64,000 nt of DNA from Lactobacillus johnsonii ATCC 33200. GTDB lineage: Bacteria; Bacillota; Bacilli; Lactobacillales; Lactobacillaceae. Of the stretch, positions 53,561-62,459 are shown in pieces. The stretch's first letter is position 1, and every line of letters starts with the position of its first letter. Location of the stretch: positions 486,940 to 550,939 of the forward strand of contig NZ_GG670121.1 of the NCBI RefSeq assembly GCF_000159355.1, given 5' to 3'. The notes under the pieces were generated by a model that saw only the letters and a program-made list of their open reading frames with translations, was not told where the DNA came from and searched no databases. The position numbers and the translations under genes were made by a program.

Positions 53561-54854
53561 TAAACGTAAACTGTGGCAGATTTTCGGCCCAGTTCTCTGT
53601 GCTTTCATTTTGCTAATAATTTTATTTTTAATTCCATGGCAAAATGGTGAAAAGTCAGATAATGCTCTCTTTAAAGCTTCAGTTTCACAATCTCAAACTG
53701 TCTTTAAAGGTCAATCAATTAAGCAAGCTGCTTTTGAGAAAAACTATGTTCCATTTTATGGTTCTAGTGAATTATCAAGAATGGATGCCTTGCACCCAAG
53801 TGTCTTAGCTTATAAATATAAAAGAAATTATCGACCTTTCTTACTAGGAGGACCGGGAAGTCAATCCTTAACTCACTTTTTCACTATGCAGGAAACAGTA
53901 AATCAGCTTTCTAATAAAAAAGCAGTCTTTATTATTTCTCCACAGTGGTTTACTAAGCAAGGTCAAAATCCAGCAGCTTTTGGGATGTATTTTTCTCAAC
54001 TTCAAGCAGTTGATTGGATTTTGACTGCTAAGGACAGTGTAGCTACTCGTTATGCTGCTCGGCGTTTGTTAGATATGCCAGCTGGAACTGCTAGTGAGAC
54101 AACAAAGTATGCATTAATGACATTAGCTTCAGGACAAAAATTGTCTAAGTATCAAACTTTGTATTTGAAAGCTAGACGTCGAATGTTAGCGAATGAAGAT
54201 AATTTCTTCTCATCTATTGGGATGACTAATAATATTCCTAAGATTCAAAAAGAAGCAGGTAAACTGCCAGGTACTTATGCATATGATAACTTACGTCAAT
54301 TTGCTAATGAGCAGGGACAACAGGGAACAACAAATAATAAGTTTGGTATTTTTAATGGTTTCTTTGACAAAAAGTTAAACAATAAGCACTTAAAGCACCT
54401 GAAGAATTCTCAAAGAGATTTTGATTATACTCAGTCACCAGAATATGCAGACTTTGAATTGGTATTAAATGAACTTGCGCATGAACATGTTAATGTCTTG
54501 TTCATTATTCCACCAGTTAATGAAAAGTGGGCTAAGTATACCGGTTTATCTCAGACAATGTATCAAGAATGCGTTGCTAAGATTACCAAACAGCTTACAT
54601 CTCAAGGTTTCAATAATATAGCTAACTTATCAAAAGACGGTGGAAAGAAATTCTTCATGGAAGATACAATTCACCTTGGTTGGAATGGATGGTTAAAGGT
54701 AGATCAATATGTGAAACCGTTTATGGAAGAAAAGAATCATCCAGTCAACTATAAGCTAAATAGTTACTACTTTACTAAGACATGGGGCAACAAAACGAAT
54801 GTAAAGATGCCTAATGTTAAAAGTAAGGCGGCAGTAGATATAAAAAAAAACTAG
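53553..54854 (+). CDS. dltD: D-alanyl transfer protein DltD
   Basis: 433 residues: N-terminal membrane anchor (about 10-32) and an extracellular SGNH-like domain with [10 protein letters not shown] near 68-77 (nucleophile Ser), FIISPQWF near 130 and a [11 protein letters not shown]sp-His pair near 370-379. It completes D-Ala transfer to teichoic acid outside the cell. The expected C-terminus is around [10 protein letters not shown] (about 412); the tail beyond it ([19 protein letters not shown]) looks foreign. The frame ends in A AAA AAC TAG, and a -1 shift at that slippery run enters the downstream serine hydrolase frame. Confidence 0.94.
   Translation: MSNKRKLWQIFGPVLCAFILLIILFLIPWQNGEKSDNALFKASVSQSQTVFKGQSIKQAAFEKNYVPFYGSSELSRMDALHPSVLAYKYKRNYRPFLLGGPGSQSLTHFFTMQETVNQLSNKKAVFIISPQWFTKQGQNPAAFGMYFSQLQAVDWILTAKDSVATRYAARRLLDMPAGTASETTKYALMTLASGQKLSKYQTLYLKARRRMLANEDNFFSSIGMTNNIPKIQKEAGKLPGTYAYDNLRQFANEQGQQGTTNNKFGIFNGFFDKKLNNKHLKHLKNSQRDFDYTQSPEYADFELVLNELAHEHVNVLFIIPPVNEKWAKYTGLSQTMYQECVAKITKQLTSQGFNNIANLSKDGGKKFFMEDTIHLGWNGWLKVDQYVKPFMEEKNHPVNYKLNSYYFTKTWGNKTNVKMPNVKSKAAVDIKKN
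54842..54854 (+). other. A9 slippery sequence, candidate -1 frameshift site
   Basis: Nine A followed by C and the TAG stop of dltD. In the dltD frame the ribosome reads AAA AAA AAC TAG, i.e. the heptamer A AAA AAC, a known efficient -1 slippery site in bacteria. Slipping back one base reads AAA AAA CTA GCA and stays open for 318 codons. No convincing stimulatory stem-loop was found just downstream. Confidence 0.55.
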
Positions 54855-55807
54855 CACAAGCAGGTATAACAGGTAATATCCTGGCGATTAAGAATAATAA
54901 AGTAATTCTTAATGAGTCTACAGGCTATGCAAATATTAGTAAAAAAGAGCATAATACACCCAAAACAGCTTTTTTTATTAATTCAGTTAATAAGGTTTTT
55001 ACTGGTGCCCTAGTTATGAAACAAGTTGAGCAGAAAAAGCTTAAACTTAATGACAAATTATCGAAATTCTATCCTCAAGTACCCCATGCTAATCAAATTA
55101 CGATTGGGCAGCTTCTAACTATGGAAGCCGGATTACAAGGAAAAGATGAATCGAGTTATGGAACGCCAGTCTTTAAAAACAATCAAGCTGGAATTAAATA
55201 TGATATTAAGCATAATATAGTTTTCAATAAGAAACAGTATAATCAACGTTTCTACTCATCTAGTAACTATATTTTATTATCGGGTATTTTAGAAAAAGTG
55301 ACGCATCACTCTTATGAAAGTCTAGTGAAAGAGACCTATATTAAAAAATTAGGTTTATCTGAAACAGAATTTTATTGGGATATACCTAAAAATAAACGTA
55401 TTAAGGTTGCGGTCCCATATACTAAAAATTCTCAGGGTTACTTAGTACCACATAGTGTTGCGGTAGATAAAGTACACGGAGATTTGGGCGCTGGAAGCTT
55501 AGTCATGTCAAATAAAGACTTATATCGAGCTACAAGTGCGATTTTAAATGGAGAAATCATAAAACCTTCATCAATACAAACTGTTTATGCTCCAGCTGAT
55601 CCTGCTAAATATAATGCTGGTTTTTATAACTTCCCTGATTTTCATTCTTCAAATGGTTCAGGCGATGGATATACAACTTACTATCGTATTTCAAACAATA
55701 CACGCGATGTATTAGTAGTTCAGTCTAATTATCCAGTTAAGGATTATTTTAAAGTGAGAGAGATATGTAACGATCTCATGGAAAATTTAATAAAATCGCC
55801 TTCATAG
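54851..55807 (+). CDS. Serine hydrolase (beta-lactamase family) frame lacking its own start
   Basis: 318 codons open from the A9 run to a TAG at 55807. SVNK (SxxK) at 54983-54994, RFYSSSNYILLSGILEKV (YxN-type motif) near 55245 and FHSSNGSGDGY near 55640 identify a class C/PBP4-like serine hydrolase. The first ATG in frame (55016) lies after SxxK, and there is no ATG, GTG or TTG between the preceding in-frame stop (54824) and SxxK. It also lacks a signal peptide. It can be made complete only as an extension of DltD by a -1 shift, or was truncated and fused by deletion. Relatives such as FmtA act on D-Ala esters of teichoic acid. Confidence 0.7.
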   Translation, partial: LAQAGITGNILAIKNNKVILNESTGYANISKKEHNTPKTAFFINSVNKVFTGALVMKQVEQKKLKLNDKLSKFYPQVPHANQITIGQLLTMEAGLQGKDESSYGTPVFKNNQAGIKYDIKHNIVFNKKQYNQRFYSSSNYILLSGILEKVTHHSYESLVKETYIKKLGLSETEFYWDIPKNKRIKVAVPYTKNSQGYLVPHSVAVDKVHGDLGAGSLVMSNKDLYRATSAILNGEIIKPSSIQTVYAPADPAKYNAGFYNFPDFHSSNGSGDGYTTYYRISNNTRDVLVVQSNYPVKDYFKVREICNDLMENLIKSPS

Positions 55808-55841
55808 AGATAGGAAATAATATTTCCTATCTCTTTTTTTA
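55806..55841 (+). terminator. dlt operon terminator
   Basis: AGAGATAGGAAAT / ATTTCCTATCTCT hairpin followed by seven T. Confidence 0.9.
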
Positions 55842-55896
55842 TGATTTTGACTTCCTTAAAAGCGGTTGTGCAAGTAGGGCTGCTGTGCTAAGATTT

Positions 55897-56022
55897 ACCT
55901 GTACCGTTGTAGCAAGGTGCATTTTCTACGGTAGCGAAAGTGTATCTTTTATTTGGTCAGAATAGCGGTACCTAACACTGTGTGAGCCTGATTCCGATGT
56001 TGGTGGAATTAGGCTTTTTTTG
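55897..56022 (+). ncRNA. Candidate standalone structured ncRNA
   Basis: Non-coding stretch with its own terminator (55985-56022, eleven paired bases AGCCTGATTCC/GGAATTAGGCT and a T run). A closing stem GTACCG (55901-55906) / CGGTAC (55966-55971) encloses GTAG/CTAC hairpins. TGCTAAGAT at 55886-55894 is an extended -10-like element placed to start the RNA near 55900, with TTGTGC 17 bp upstream. No ORF of note and no downstream gene on this strand. It does not look like SRP RNA, 6S, RNase P or tmRNA; class unknown. Confidence 0.5.
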
Positions 56023-56046
56023 TAAATTAGAGAAAATAAAAAATCG

Positions 56047-57246
56047 CTATTCAGCGATTTTTTTCTTGTTATAAGCATTAATGATTGCAAATAGAAGGAC
56101 AGAAATTAAAACTAAAACAGTGCAAACTACAAATAAGGTCAAATAGGAAAAATTATCAATTACTAAAGCTCCAATTAGCGGTCCTAGAGCTCGACCAGCT
56201 GATGTAACTGATTGAACAATTCCTTGGTATTTCCCCTTGTCTTTATTACTAGCACGATCATTAACAAAAGTTGAAACAGCAGGAAATGCTAAAATTTCTC
56301 CGCATGTTAGAACGGCCATGGCTAAAACAAAGTTAAAGTAGTGGGTTGCTCCAATTAGTAGTAAGAATGCTAGCCCAAACAGACTAAAACCAATATATAA
56401 TCGTCCATGAAGATGTGCAGTTAGCCAGTCATCAAAGTAAGTTAAAAGCGGTTGAATGAGGACAATTAAAATAGCATTTAGAGTCCAAAGTAAACTATAT
56501 AACCGAACGCTCATGTGTAAGCCAAGCATGTAGGAGGAAATATTAGAATTCCATTGTTCATATGCAATCCAAGCAGCTAGAACACAAATTAAGATAGAGA
56601 AAATAGCTCTTTTTGCGCCGTAAGGAATTTTTTCTTGATGGGCAGCTGTAGTCGCTTTTTTATTTGTAGAGGCATGAGCCTGGTTTAAACCACGATATTC
56701 AAAAAAGATTACAATGCTTAAAAAGGCAAACATAATAAAAGCAAGTAAGAAAATATAAGTAATACCAAAAGGTAGAATGAATCCCACCATTAGGGAACCA
56801 AATACTAAACCTAAATTTTGAGTGAAATACAAGACATTAAACACATAGGAGGCATTCCGACTTTTAATTAAAGTAGCAATTGAATTTAAGCCAGTTACTA
56901 CAATACCGTTGCCTAAGCCTAAAGTAATTAACAAAATTGGATAGGCTGGCCAGCCATGAAACAACACTAGTAAGAAAGTGGATAAGGTAGAAATACTGAC
57001 ACCAGTTAAAATGGTTTGGTAAGGATGCCATTTATCAAATAAAAGGCCCCCAACTGCATTTCCAACCATTGTAAAGGTTGAATTTATGAATAAAACAATC
57101 CCAGCTACTGTAAGTGTCTCATGAAGATAATTATGAATATAAATGGTAGTTAATGGCCAAATAAAACTGACACCAGTATTAATTATTAAAGAACCAGCAA
57201 ATAACCAGATTAACTTAATTGGATCTAGCACATGTTTTTTTAGCAT
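56047..57246 (-). CDS. MFS transporter, drug-efflux type
   Basis: 399 residues, 12 predicted helices. Motif A of the family is recognisable as GGLLFDKWHP near 63-72 with a second half-motif in the central loop. RBS AAAGGAGG. DHA1-type members expel drugs or sugars; the substrate is unknown. Monocistronic. Confidence 0.87.
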   Translation of the reverse strand: MLKKHVLDPIKLIWLFAGSLIINTGVSFIWPLTTIYIHNYLHETLTVAGIVLFINSTFTMVGNAVGGLLFDKWHPYQTILTGVSISTLSTFLLVLFHGWPAYPILLITLGLGNGIVVTGLNSIATLIKSRNASYVFNVLYFTQNLGLVFGSLMVGFILPFGITYIFLLAFIMFAFLSIVIFFEYRGLNQAHASTNKKATTAAHQEKIPYGAKRAIFSILICVLAAWIAYEQWNSNISSYMLGLHMSVRLYSLLWTLNAILIVLIQPLLTYFDDWLTAHLHGRLYIGFSLFGLAFLLLIGATHYFNFVLAMAVLTCGEILAFPAVSTFVNDRASNKDKGKYQGIVQSVTSAGRALGPLIGALVIDNFSYLTLFVVCTVLVLISVLLFAIINAYNKKKIAE

Positions 57247-57280
57247 GTATTTTCCTCCTTTTAATTAAGGATAGTTGTAT

Positions 57281-57312
57281 AAAAATAAGCTGACAAGTGT
57301 CAGCTTATTTTG
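57281..57312 (-). terminator. Terminator of RHH-like gene
   Basis: AAAATAAGCTGAC / GTCAGCTTATTTT hairpin. Confidence 0.88.
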
Positions 57313-57341
57313 CCGGAAGGTATGACTTTATGCAATGAATA

Positions 57342-57578
57342 TTAAGACTCGCCATTAATCCAGCTACTATTGAAAGTACGAAGAACTTCATTAGCTGGAA
57401 AAGCATCTTTTCCGGTATGTTTAACTGCTTCATGGACTTGCCTTTGAGTTAAATGGTCACATACATAGCTTTTAATTGCTTCATTAATTACTAAGTCCCA
57501 TTCTTTGTCTGAATGATTTAAATAGTAGTTGAGTAGACGGTCAGTTTCATCATTAATCGAAAAAATTCGTTTAGCCAT
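57342..57578 (-). CDS. Small ribbon-helix-helix-like protein
   Basis: 78 residues from the ATG at 57578 (RBS AAAGGAG). The N-terminus KRIFSINDETDRLLNYYL looks like the beta strand and first helix of a CopG/Arc-type domain. This could be an orphan antitoxin or small regulator; no toxin gene is adjacent. Own terminator. Family call is tentative. Confidence 0.55.
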   Translation of the reverse strand: MAKRIFSINDETDRLLNYYLNHSDKEWDLVINEAIKSYVCDHLTQRQVHEAVKHTGKDAFPANEVLRTFNSSWINGES

Positions 57579-57743
57579 AATTTTTCTCCTTTTTATTTTC
57601 CTCATCATTATAGCATGTTCTTTATATAATCTGGGTTTAAAGAAGCTTGTCTGATTTAAGCTGTATTTTAATAAAAAAGAATAGGTTTCTTACAATATTT
57701 AATTTAAACTAGGAAATAGATTATTAGAGGTAAGGATTAAATT

Positions 57744-59063
57744 ATGGAAAAAATTATTTTTAAAACTATTGTGCGACTTCGTAGGTTAGCATTTTTTAGA
57801 GTAACTTATCGAACTCTGATGATGCTAATGCCACTTGCTGTTGTAGGAAGTATTTTTCAGTTTTTATGGCAGAGTGTTTTTTCTCCAATGAGTTTAATAT
57901 CTAATATTTTTTATTTTGATAAATGGTTACCGGATCAGATTTTTAATGCATCCTGGTATGCCTGTCAGGGCGTTACCAGTGTAATATTTGGTACTTTTGG
58001 ACTATTTACTGCATATTTTTCAGCACAATATACTGCACGTTTATATCAAAAAGATGCCCAGATGGCTGGTATTTCAGGAATGCTAGCTTTGCTGTTATGT
58101 GCATATCGTTTTAGAGATATTAGAGATTTCCAATTATCTTTTAACTGGCGTTTTTTTAATATTAATAGTTTTTTATTTGCTCTCTTGATCGGTTTTGGAA
58201 CGGGACTCATTTTTAGATTTCTTGGAACTGACTATCATCATCGCCATGCAGAAAGTGCCCAAGTAATAAAGCAAAAAGCTTTTAATTCATTTCGTCCGAT
58301 GCTTGCTACTTGGTTAATTGGATTAGTAATTGGAATTTTAGCTAGTTTAGTCCATGTACGAATGATCGCCACAAACTTTTATCAATTTTTCCAAAGTCAA
58401 GGACAGAATAATTTAAATCTGGGTATTTTTATTCCCTTATTACTTCTAGCATTGTTGTTAAACTGGTGTGGCATTGGTCAGCCTTTAGTATCTCTTACTG
58501 CTGGTAGTGATAGTGCGACTAATGTTGCTAATTTAAACTATGCTTTGACACATGGCTCAAGTTGGAATGTACCTAATCCATATGTGGGAAATTCTTTATA
58601 TCAATCTTATGGGAAATTTGGTGGTAACGGCCTAACCTTAGTGATATTGATTGGCATTTTAATTTTTATTAAGAAAAATGATATTGCTAGAGTTGCCCGC
58701 TGGAGTTTTATTCCAACTCTATTTGGCTCTAATCAGGGGGCTTTAATTGGTATTCCGATTATCCTTAATCCATTATTCTTACTGCCTTATGTATTTTTAC
58801 CAGTTGTAAATATGCTTTTAGCTGCAAGTATGATTGCAATCCATTTAATTCCGGCTTCAGCCTATAATGTATTATCTGGAACTCCGGGACCTTTGTATGC
58901 CTTTATTGCTACAAATGGAAACTGGCAAGCGCTAATTTTCTCAATGCTTCTGTTTGCATTTGATATTTTGTTATATCTTCCAATTGTGAAGATGGCCAAG
59001 GATGTTCAAGACGAAATTGATTTGTTAAATGATGAGGAGGCTAGCTATGAATGTGTTAAATAA
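57744..59063 (+). CDS. EIIC-like membrane protein lacking key PTS residues
   Basis: 439 residues with the topology of the lactose/cellobiose EIIC family: TYRTLMMLMPLAVVGSIFQ near 20-38, LLALLLNWCGIGQPLVSL near 232-249, GSNQGALIGIPIILNPLFLLP near 329-349 and LSGTPGPLYAFIATNGNW near 378. In working EIICs these read GIHG and NEP-IFGLPI; here the active-site His is replaced (GIGQ) and the Glu is Gln (NQG). Alignment is by eye. No EIIA or EIIB is near. It overlaps the next gene by 17 bases. It may be a non-phosphorylating carrier or sensor. Confidence 0.75.
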   Translation: MEKIIFKTIVRLRRLAFFRVTYRTLMMLMPLAVVGSIFQFLWQSVFSPMSLISNIFYFDKWLPDQIFNASWYACQGVTSVIFGTFGLFTAYFSAQYTARLYQKDAQMAGISGMLALLLCAYRFRDIRDFQLSFNWRFFNINSFLFALLIGFGTGLIFRFLGTDYHHRHAESAQVIKQKAFNSFRPMLATWLIGLVIGILASLVHVRMIATNFYQFFQSQGQNNLNLGIFIPLLLLALLLNWCGIGQPLVSLTAGSDSATNVANLNYALTHGSSWNVPNPYVGNSLYQSYGKFGGNGLTLVILIGILIFIKKNDIARVARWSFIPTLFGSNQGALIGIPIILNPLFLLPYVFLPVVNMLLAASMIAIHLIPASAYNVLSGTPGPLYAFIATNGNWQALIFSMLLFAFDILLYLPIVKMAKDVQDEIDLLNDEEASYECVK

Positions 59064-59964
59064 AAAGAGGATATCGAAAAATCATTTGCTTTTGCTAGGT
59101 ACCTTCATCTTTTTAATAGTTTTGTCTATTCCAACATTTTTTTGGATTAAAAGTGCTAATCATGATTTAGCTGAAAGACGAAAGTCACAAATGTCTCCTG
59201 TAATTATGATTCCAGGATCAAGTGCAACCACTGAGCGTTTTAATGAATTGGTTAATCTGCTAAATAAAGATACTCTGGAAAAGCATAGTCTATTAAAAAT
59301 TCAAGTGAAGAAAGATGGAACAATGAAGTATAGCGGTAAAATTAATCGTAATGATAATGAACCGTTTATTGTAGTAGGATTTGAAAATAATCATGATGGT
59401 TATGCCAATATTAAGAAACAAGCAGGTTGGTTTGACGAGGCTTTTGCTCAGCTTAGTCAGCAATATAAATTTAATAATTTTAAGGCATTTGGACATTCAA
59501 ATGGTGGATTGATTTGGACATATTGGCTAGAAAAATACTATGCAGATTATAGTGATGAAATCAAGATAAAGAAATTGATGACCCTCGGGACACCATATAA
59601 CTTTAATGAGAGTAATGTTGACCATAAAACCGAAATGCTGAATGATTTTATTAAAAATCGGAAGAAAATTCCTAAGAATTTAGATGTATATTCAGTATCA
59701 GGGGGAGAGAATTATGAGTCGGATGGGTTAGTACCTGAAAGTAGTGTGGCAGCAGGAAAATATATTTTTCAAAATCAGGTAAAGCACTATACGACGATGA
59801 CAGTTACAGGATCAGACGCACAACATTCTTCTCTTCCGCAAAATAAACAAGTAGTTCAGTTAATTAAGCAGTATTTGCTTGAAAACAATAATGGAAACAA
59901 TATTCCTGGCAATAATCAAAGACCCCAGGACAAGCATAAAAAGAAAAAGATAATAAATGATTAA
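59047..59964 (+). CDS. Membrane-anchored alpha/beta hydrolase (DUF915 type)
   Basis: 305 residues from the ATG at 59047, six bases after GAGGAGG and inside the end of the EIIC-like gene. An N-terminal signal anchor (about 13-33) puts the domain outside the cell. VIMIPGSSAT near 56-65, the nucleophile elbow GHSNGG near 150-155 and a final HSSLPQN His near 265 outline the catalytic triad. The tail is N/P-rich then K-rich (KHKKKK). The family is esterase/lipase-like, substrate unknown. Translation is coupled to the EIIC-like protein. Confidence 0.82.
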   Translation: MNVLNKKRISKNHLLLLGTFIFLIVLSIPTFFWIKSANHDLAERRKSQMSPVIMIPGSSATTERFNELVNLLNKDTLEKHSLLKIQVKKDGTMKYSGKINRNDNEPFIVVGFENNHDGYANIKKQAGWFDEAFAQLSQQYKFNNFKAFGHSNGGLIWTYWLEKYYADYSDEIKIKKLMTLGTPYNFNESNVDHKTEMLNDFIKNRKKIPKNLDVYSVSGGENYESDGLVPESSVAAGKYIFQNQVKHYTTMTVTGSDAQHSSLPQNKQVVQLIKQYLLENNNGNNIPGNNQRPQDKHKKKKIIND

Positions 59965-60032
59965 ATTATTTGAAAATTAATAAAAATAAATAATTTCAGA
60001 ACTATGTCATAATATTAATTCACAAATTTTTT

Positions 60033-60078
60033 AAGCGTAAAATGCTTTATTAAGCACTTTGCGCTTATTTTATTCACA
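60033..60078 (+). terminator. Terminator after alpha/beta hydrolase
   Basis: AAGCG-t-AAA-a-TGCTT / AAGCA-c-TTT-g-CGCTT, a stem with two mismatches, followed by a T-rich stretch. Confidence 0.7.
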
Positions 60079-60114
60079 AATTAAAATAATCTGTGGAAAA
60101 AGATGAAATAATAT

Positions 60115-60185
60115 TTGGGTTTCTGTGGATAACCTGCTATAATAAAAAATGTGAGTAGGTAGCACTTATAACTAATGAGTGCTAA
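60115..60185 (+). promoter_or_regulatory. clpL promoter with CIRCE element (HrcA operator)
   Basis: TGCTATAAT extended -10 (TATAAT at 60138-60143) with TTGGGT 17 bp upstream. At 60159-60185 lies GTAGCACTT-N9-GAGTGCTAA, the CIRCE inverted repeat (right half exact, left half seven of nine). HrcA would repress the gene until heat or other stress. No CtsR box was seen. Confidence 0.85.
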
Positions 60186-60216
60186 AATTTTTGAGAATAT
60201 GAGGAGTGTGTAAAGC

Positions 60217-62331
60217 ATGGCATACTTTGACAATGGAAACTACAATTTTGATGATTTGTTTAATGAATTAAACAGAGATTTTTTCAATGATGGAAGAATG
60301 ACCAATGGTCAACAACCAATGAGATATAGTGCTGGTCAAGCACCACAACAAAGTGCTCAAAATGGCCAACAAAAGGAAAAGCCAATTGGTGTTGACTTAA
60401 CTGAACAAGCTAAGAATGGTAAATACGATCCTGTCATTGGACGTACCGCTGTTATTGATCAAGTTATTGAAATTTTAAGTAGACGTAAGAAGAATAATCC
60501 TGTTTTGACTGGTCCTGCTGGTGTTGGTAAAACTTCTGTAGTTGAAGGATTAGCTCAAAGAATTGTTGATGGAGACGTTCCTGAAAAACTAAAGAATGCT
60601 CATATTATTGAGTTGAATATTAATGAATTAGTTGCAGGTACTTCTCTTCGTGGTAGTTTTGAAGAAAAACTAAAGAAGATTATTGATAAAGCTAAGGGTG
60701 ACAAGAATGTTATTCTCTTTATCGATGAATTACATAATATTGTTGGTGCAGGTTCTACTGATTCAGAAAATAATTCTGGGGATGCTGCTAATATCTTAAA
60801 GCCAGCATTAGCTAGCGGTGAAATTCGTGTTATTGGTGCAACTACTACTAGTGAATACCAACAAATCGAAAAAGACCCTGCTTTAGCTAGAAGATTCCAA
60901 CCAGTTCAAGTTCCAGAACCAACAATCAAGGATGCTATTCAAATTTTGAAGGGCTTAGCTCCAAGATATGAAAAGTACCACAATGTTAAATATGATCCAG
61001 AAGCTTTGAAGCTTGCTGCAGAACTTTCAAATCGTTACATTAATGATCGTCACTTACCAGATAAGGCCATTGACTTAATGGATGAAGCTGGTGCTAAGAA
61101 GTCCTTAGGTATGGATCAAAAAGATGAAACTTCAATTAAGAACAAGATTCATGCCTTAGAAGGTAAAAAGGCAGAAGCAGCTAAGAATGAAAAATATGAT
61201 GAAGCTGCTAAGATTAAGAAAGAGATTGAAGACCTTAAGAAAGATCTTAAGAATGCCGGCAAAGCTAGTGAACTTAAAGTTACACCGGAAGATATGTATG
61301 CTTTAATTCAAACTAAGACTGGTATTCCAATGAGCGAAATTAATGCAAATGAAGCTCAAAAGAATGCTAACTTAGCTTCTGACTTGAAGAAAGTTGTTAT
61401 TGACCAAGATAAGGCCATTGATATCATTACTGATGCAATTGCACGTAAGCAAGTATTTAAGGATTCTAACCGTCCAACTGGTTCATTCTTACTTACCGGT
61501 CCTACTGGTGTTGGTAAAACTGAATTGGCTAAGCAATTAGCAATTAAGTTATTTGGTAAGGCAGATGCATTGGTACGTTTGGATATGTCCGAATACCAAG
61601 ATCAAATGGCTGTTAATAAGTTGATCGGTTCAGCACCTGGTTATGTTGGTTATGGTGAAGGTGGTCAATTAACTGAAAAGATTCGTCACCAACCATATTC
61701 ATTGATTTTGCTTGATGAAATTGAAAAAGCAAATCCTCAAGTCTTTAATGCTTTACTTCAAATCATGGATGATGGTCGTTTAACTGATGCACAAGGTAGA
61801 ACAATTTCCTTCAAAGATACAATCATTATCATGACTTCAAACGCTGGATACTCTGACAAGTTACTTAAAGGTGACGATCAAGATGCTTTACGTAAAGCTC
61901 TTGAAGCTTACTTCAGACCAGAATTCTTAAACCGTCTTGACGCAATTGTTCCATTTAATTCATTAACTAGTGAAGATATGCTCAAGATCTTAGACCTTTA
62001 CTTAGTAAAGATGGAGAAGTCTCTTGCTAAGAGAAACATTAAGCTTCATGTTACTGATGATGCTAAGAAGTATTTGGCTAAGAAGGGTTATGACAAGGAA
62101 TTTGGTGCTCGTCCATTGAGAAGAGTTGTTGAACAAGATCTTGAAACCCCAGCAGCTAAGTTGATTGTTTCTAAGCCAGATACTAAGGAAGTTAAATTCA
62201 CTATTGATGATAAGCATTTGTACTTAAATGGTGAAATTCTTGAAGATGTATTGTTTGACAAGGAAACTCGTGAACAAGAAAAGAAAGACTTCAAGGAAGC
62301 TGAAAAAGCTGATAAAAAAGAAGAAAAATAG
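60217..62331 (+). CDS. clpL: Clp ATPase chaperone ClpL
   Basis: 704 residues. The N-terminus (about 1-60) is short, N/Q-rich and lacks the Clp_N repeats of ClpC/B. Two AAA modules follow: Walker A GPAGVGKT near 107, Walker B LFIDELHN near 170; a short coiled-coil middle region (about 320-350, AAKNEKYDEAAKIKKEIEDLKK); second Walker A GPTGVGKT near 428 and Walker B LILLDEIEKAN near 490. No IGF-type ClpP-binding loop is evident, so it is a stand-alone disaggregase. L. gasseri ClpL is reported as needed for thermotolerance and as an HrcA target, in line with the CIRCE here. Confidence 0.93.
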   Translation: MAYFDNGNYNFDDLFNELNRDFFNDGRMTNGQQPMRYSAGQAPQQSAQNGQQKEKPIGVDLTEQAKNGKYDPVIGRTAVIDQVIEILSRRKKNNPVLTGPAGVGKTSVVEGLAQRIVDGDVPEKLKNAHIIELNINELVAGTSLRGSFEEKLKKIIDKAKGDKNVILFIDELHNIVGAGSTDSENNSGDAANILKPALASGEIRVIGATTTSEYQQIEKDPALARRFQPVQVPEPTIKDAIQILKGLAPRYEKYHNVKYDPEALKLAAELSNRYINDRHLPDKAIDLMDEAGAKKSLGMDQKDETSIKNKIHALEGKKAEAAKNEKYDEAAKIKKEIEDLKKDLKNAGKASELKVTPEDMYALIQTKTGIPMSEINANEAQKNANLASDLKKVVIDQDKAIDIITDAIARKQVFKDSNRPTGSFLLTGPTGVGKTELAKQLAIKLFGKADALVRLDMSEYQDQMAVNKLIGSAPGYVGYGEGGQLTEKIRHQPYSLILLDEIEKANPQVFNALLQIMDDGRLTDAQGRTISFKDTIIIMTSNAGYSDKLLKGDDQDALRKALEAYFRPEFLNRLDAIVPFNSLTSEDMLKILDLYLVKMEKSLAKRNIKLHVTDDAKKYLAKKGYDKEFGARPLRRVVEQDLETPAAKLIVSKPDTKEVKFTIDDKHLYLNGEILEDVLFDKETREQEKKDFKEAEKADKKEEK

Positions 62332-62344
62332 TTAGCAATATTTT

Positions 62345-62383
62345 GAAAAAAGACTATGAATTAAATTCGTAGTCTTTTTTTTT
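62345..62383 (+). terminator. clpL terminator
   Basis: AAAAAAGACTA(T)GAATT / AATTCGTAGTCTTTTTT hairpin with a long T run. Confidence 0.88.
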
Positions 62384-62459
62384 AATTAATTTTAATCATA
62401 GGGTAGAAATAGCTATAAAATCAGGTATAATAATTAAAAATAAATTAAGGAGAGTTGGA

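Noticed and set aside
54855..54890. Downstream stem-loop or pseudoknot stimulating frameshifting
   Set aside because: No stable pairing could be drawn within the usual 5-9 base spacing after the A9 run.
55016..55807. Independent serine hydrolase starting at ATG 55016
   Set aside because: This start lies downstream of the SxxK nucleophile and lacks a signal peptide, so the product would be inactive; the frame must begin upstream.
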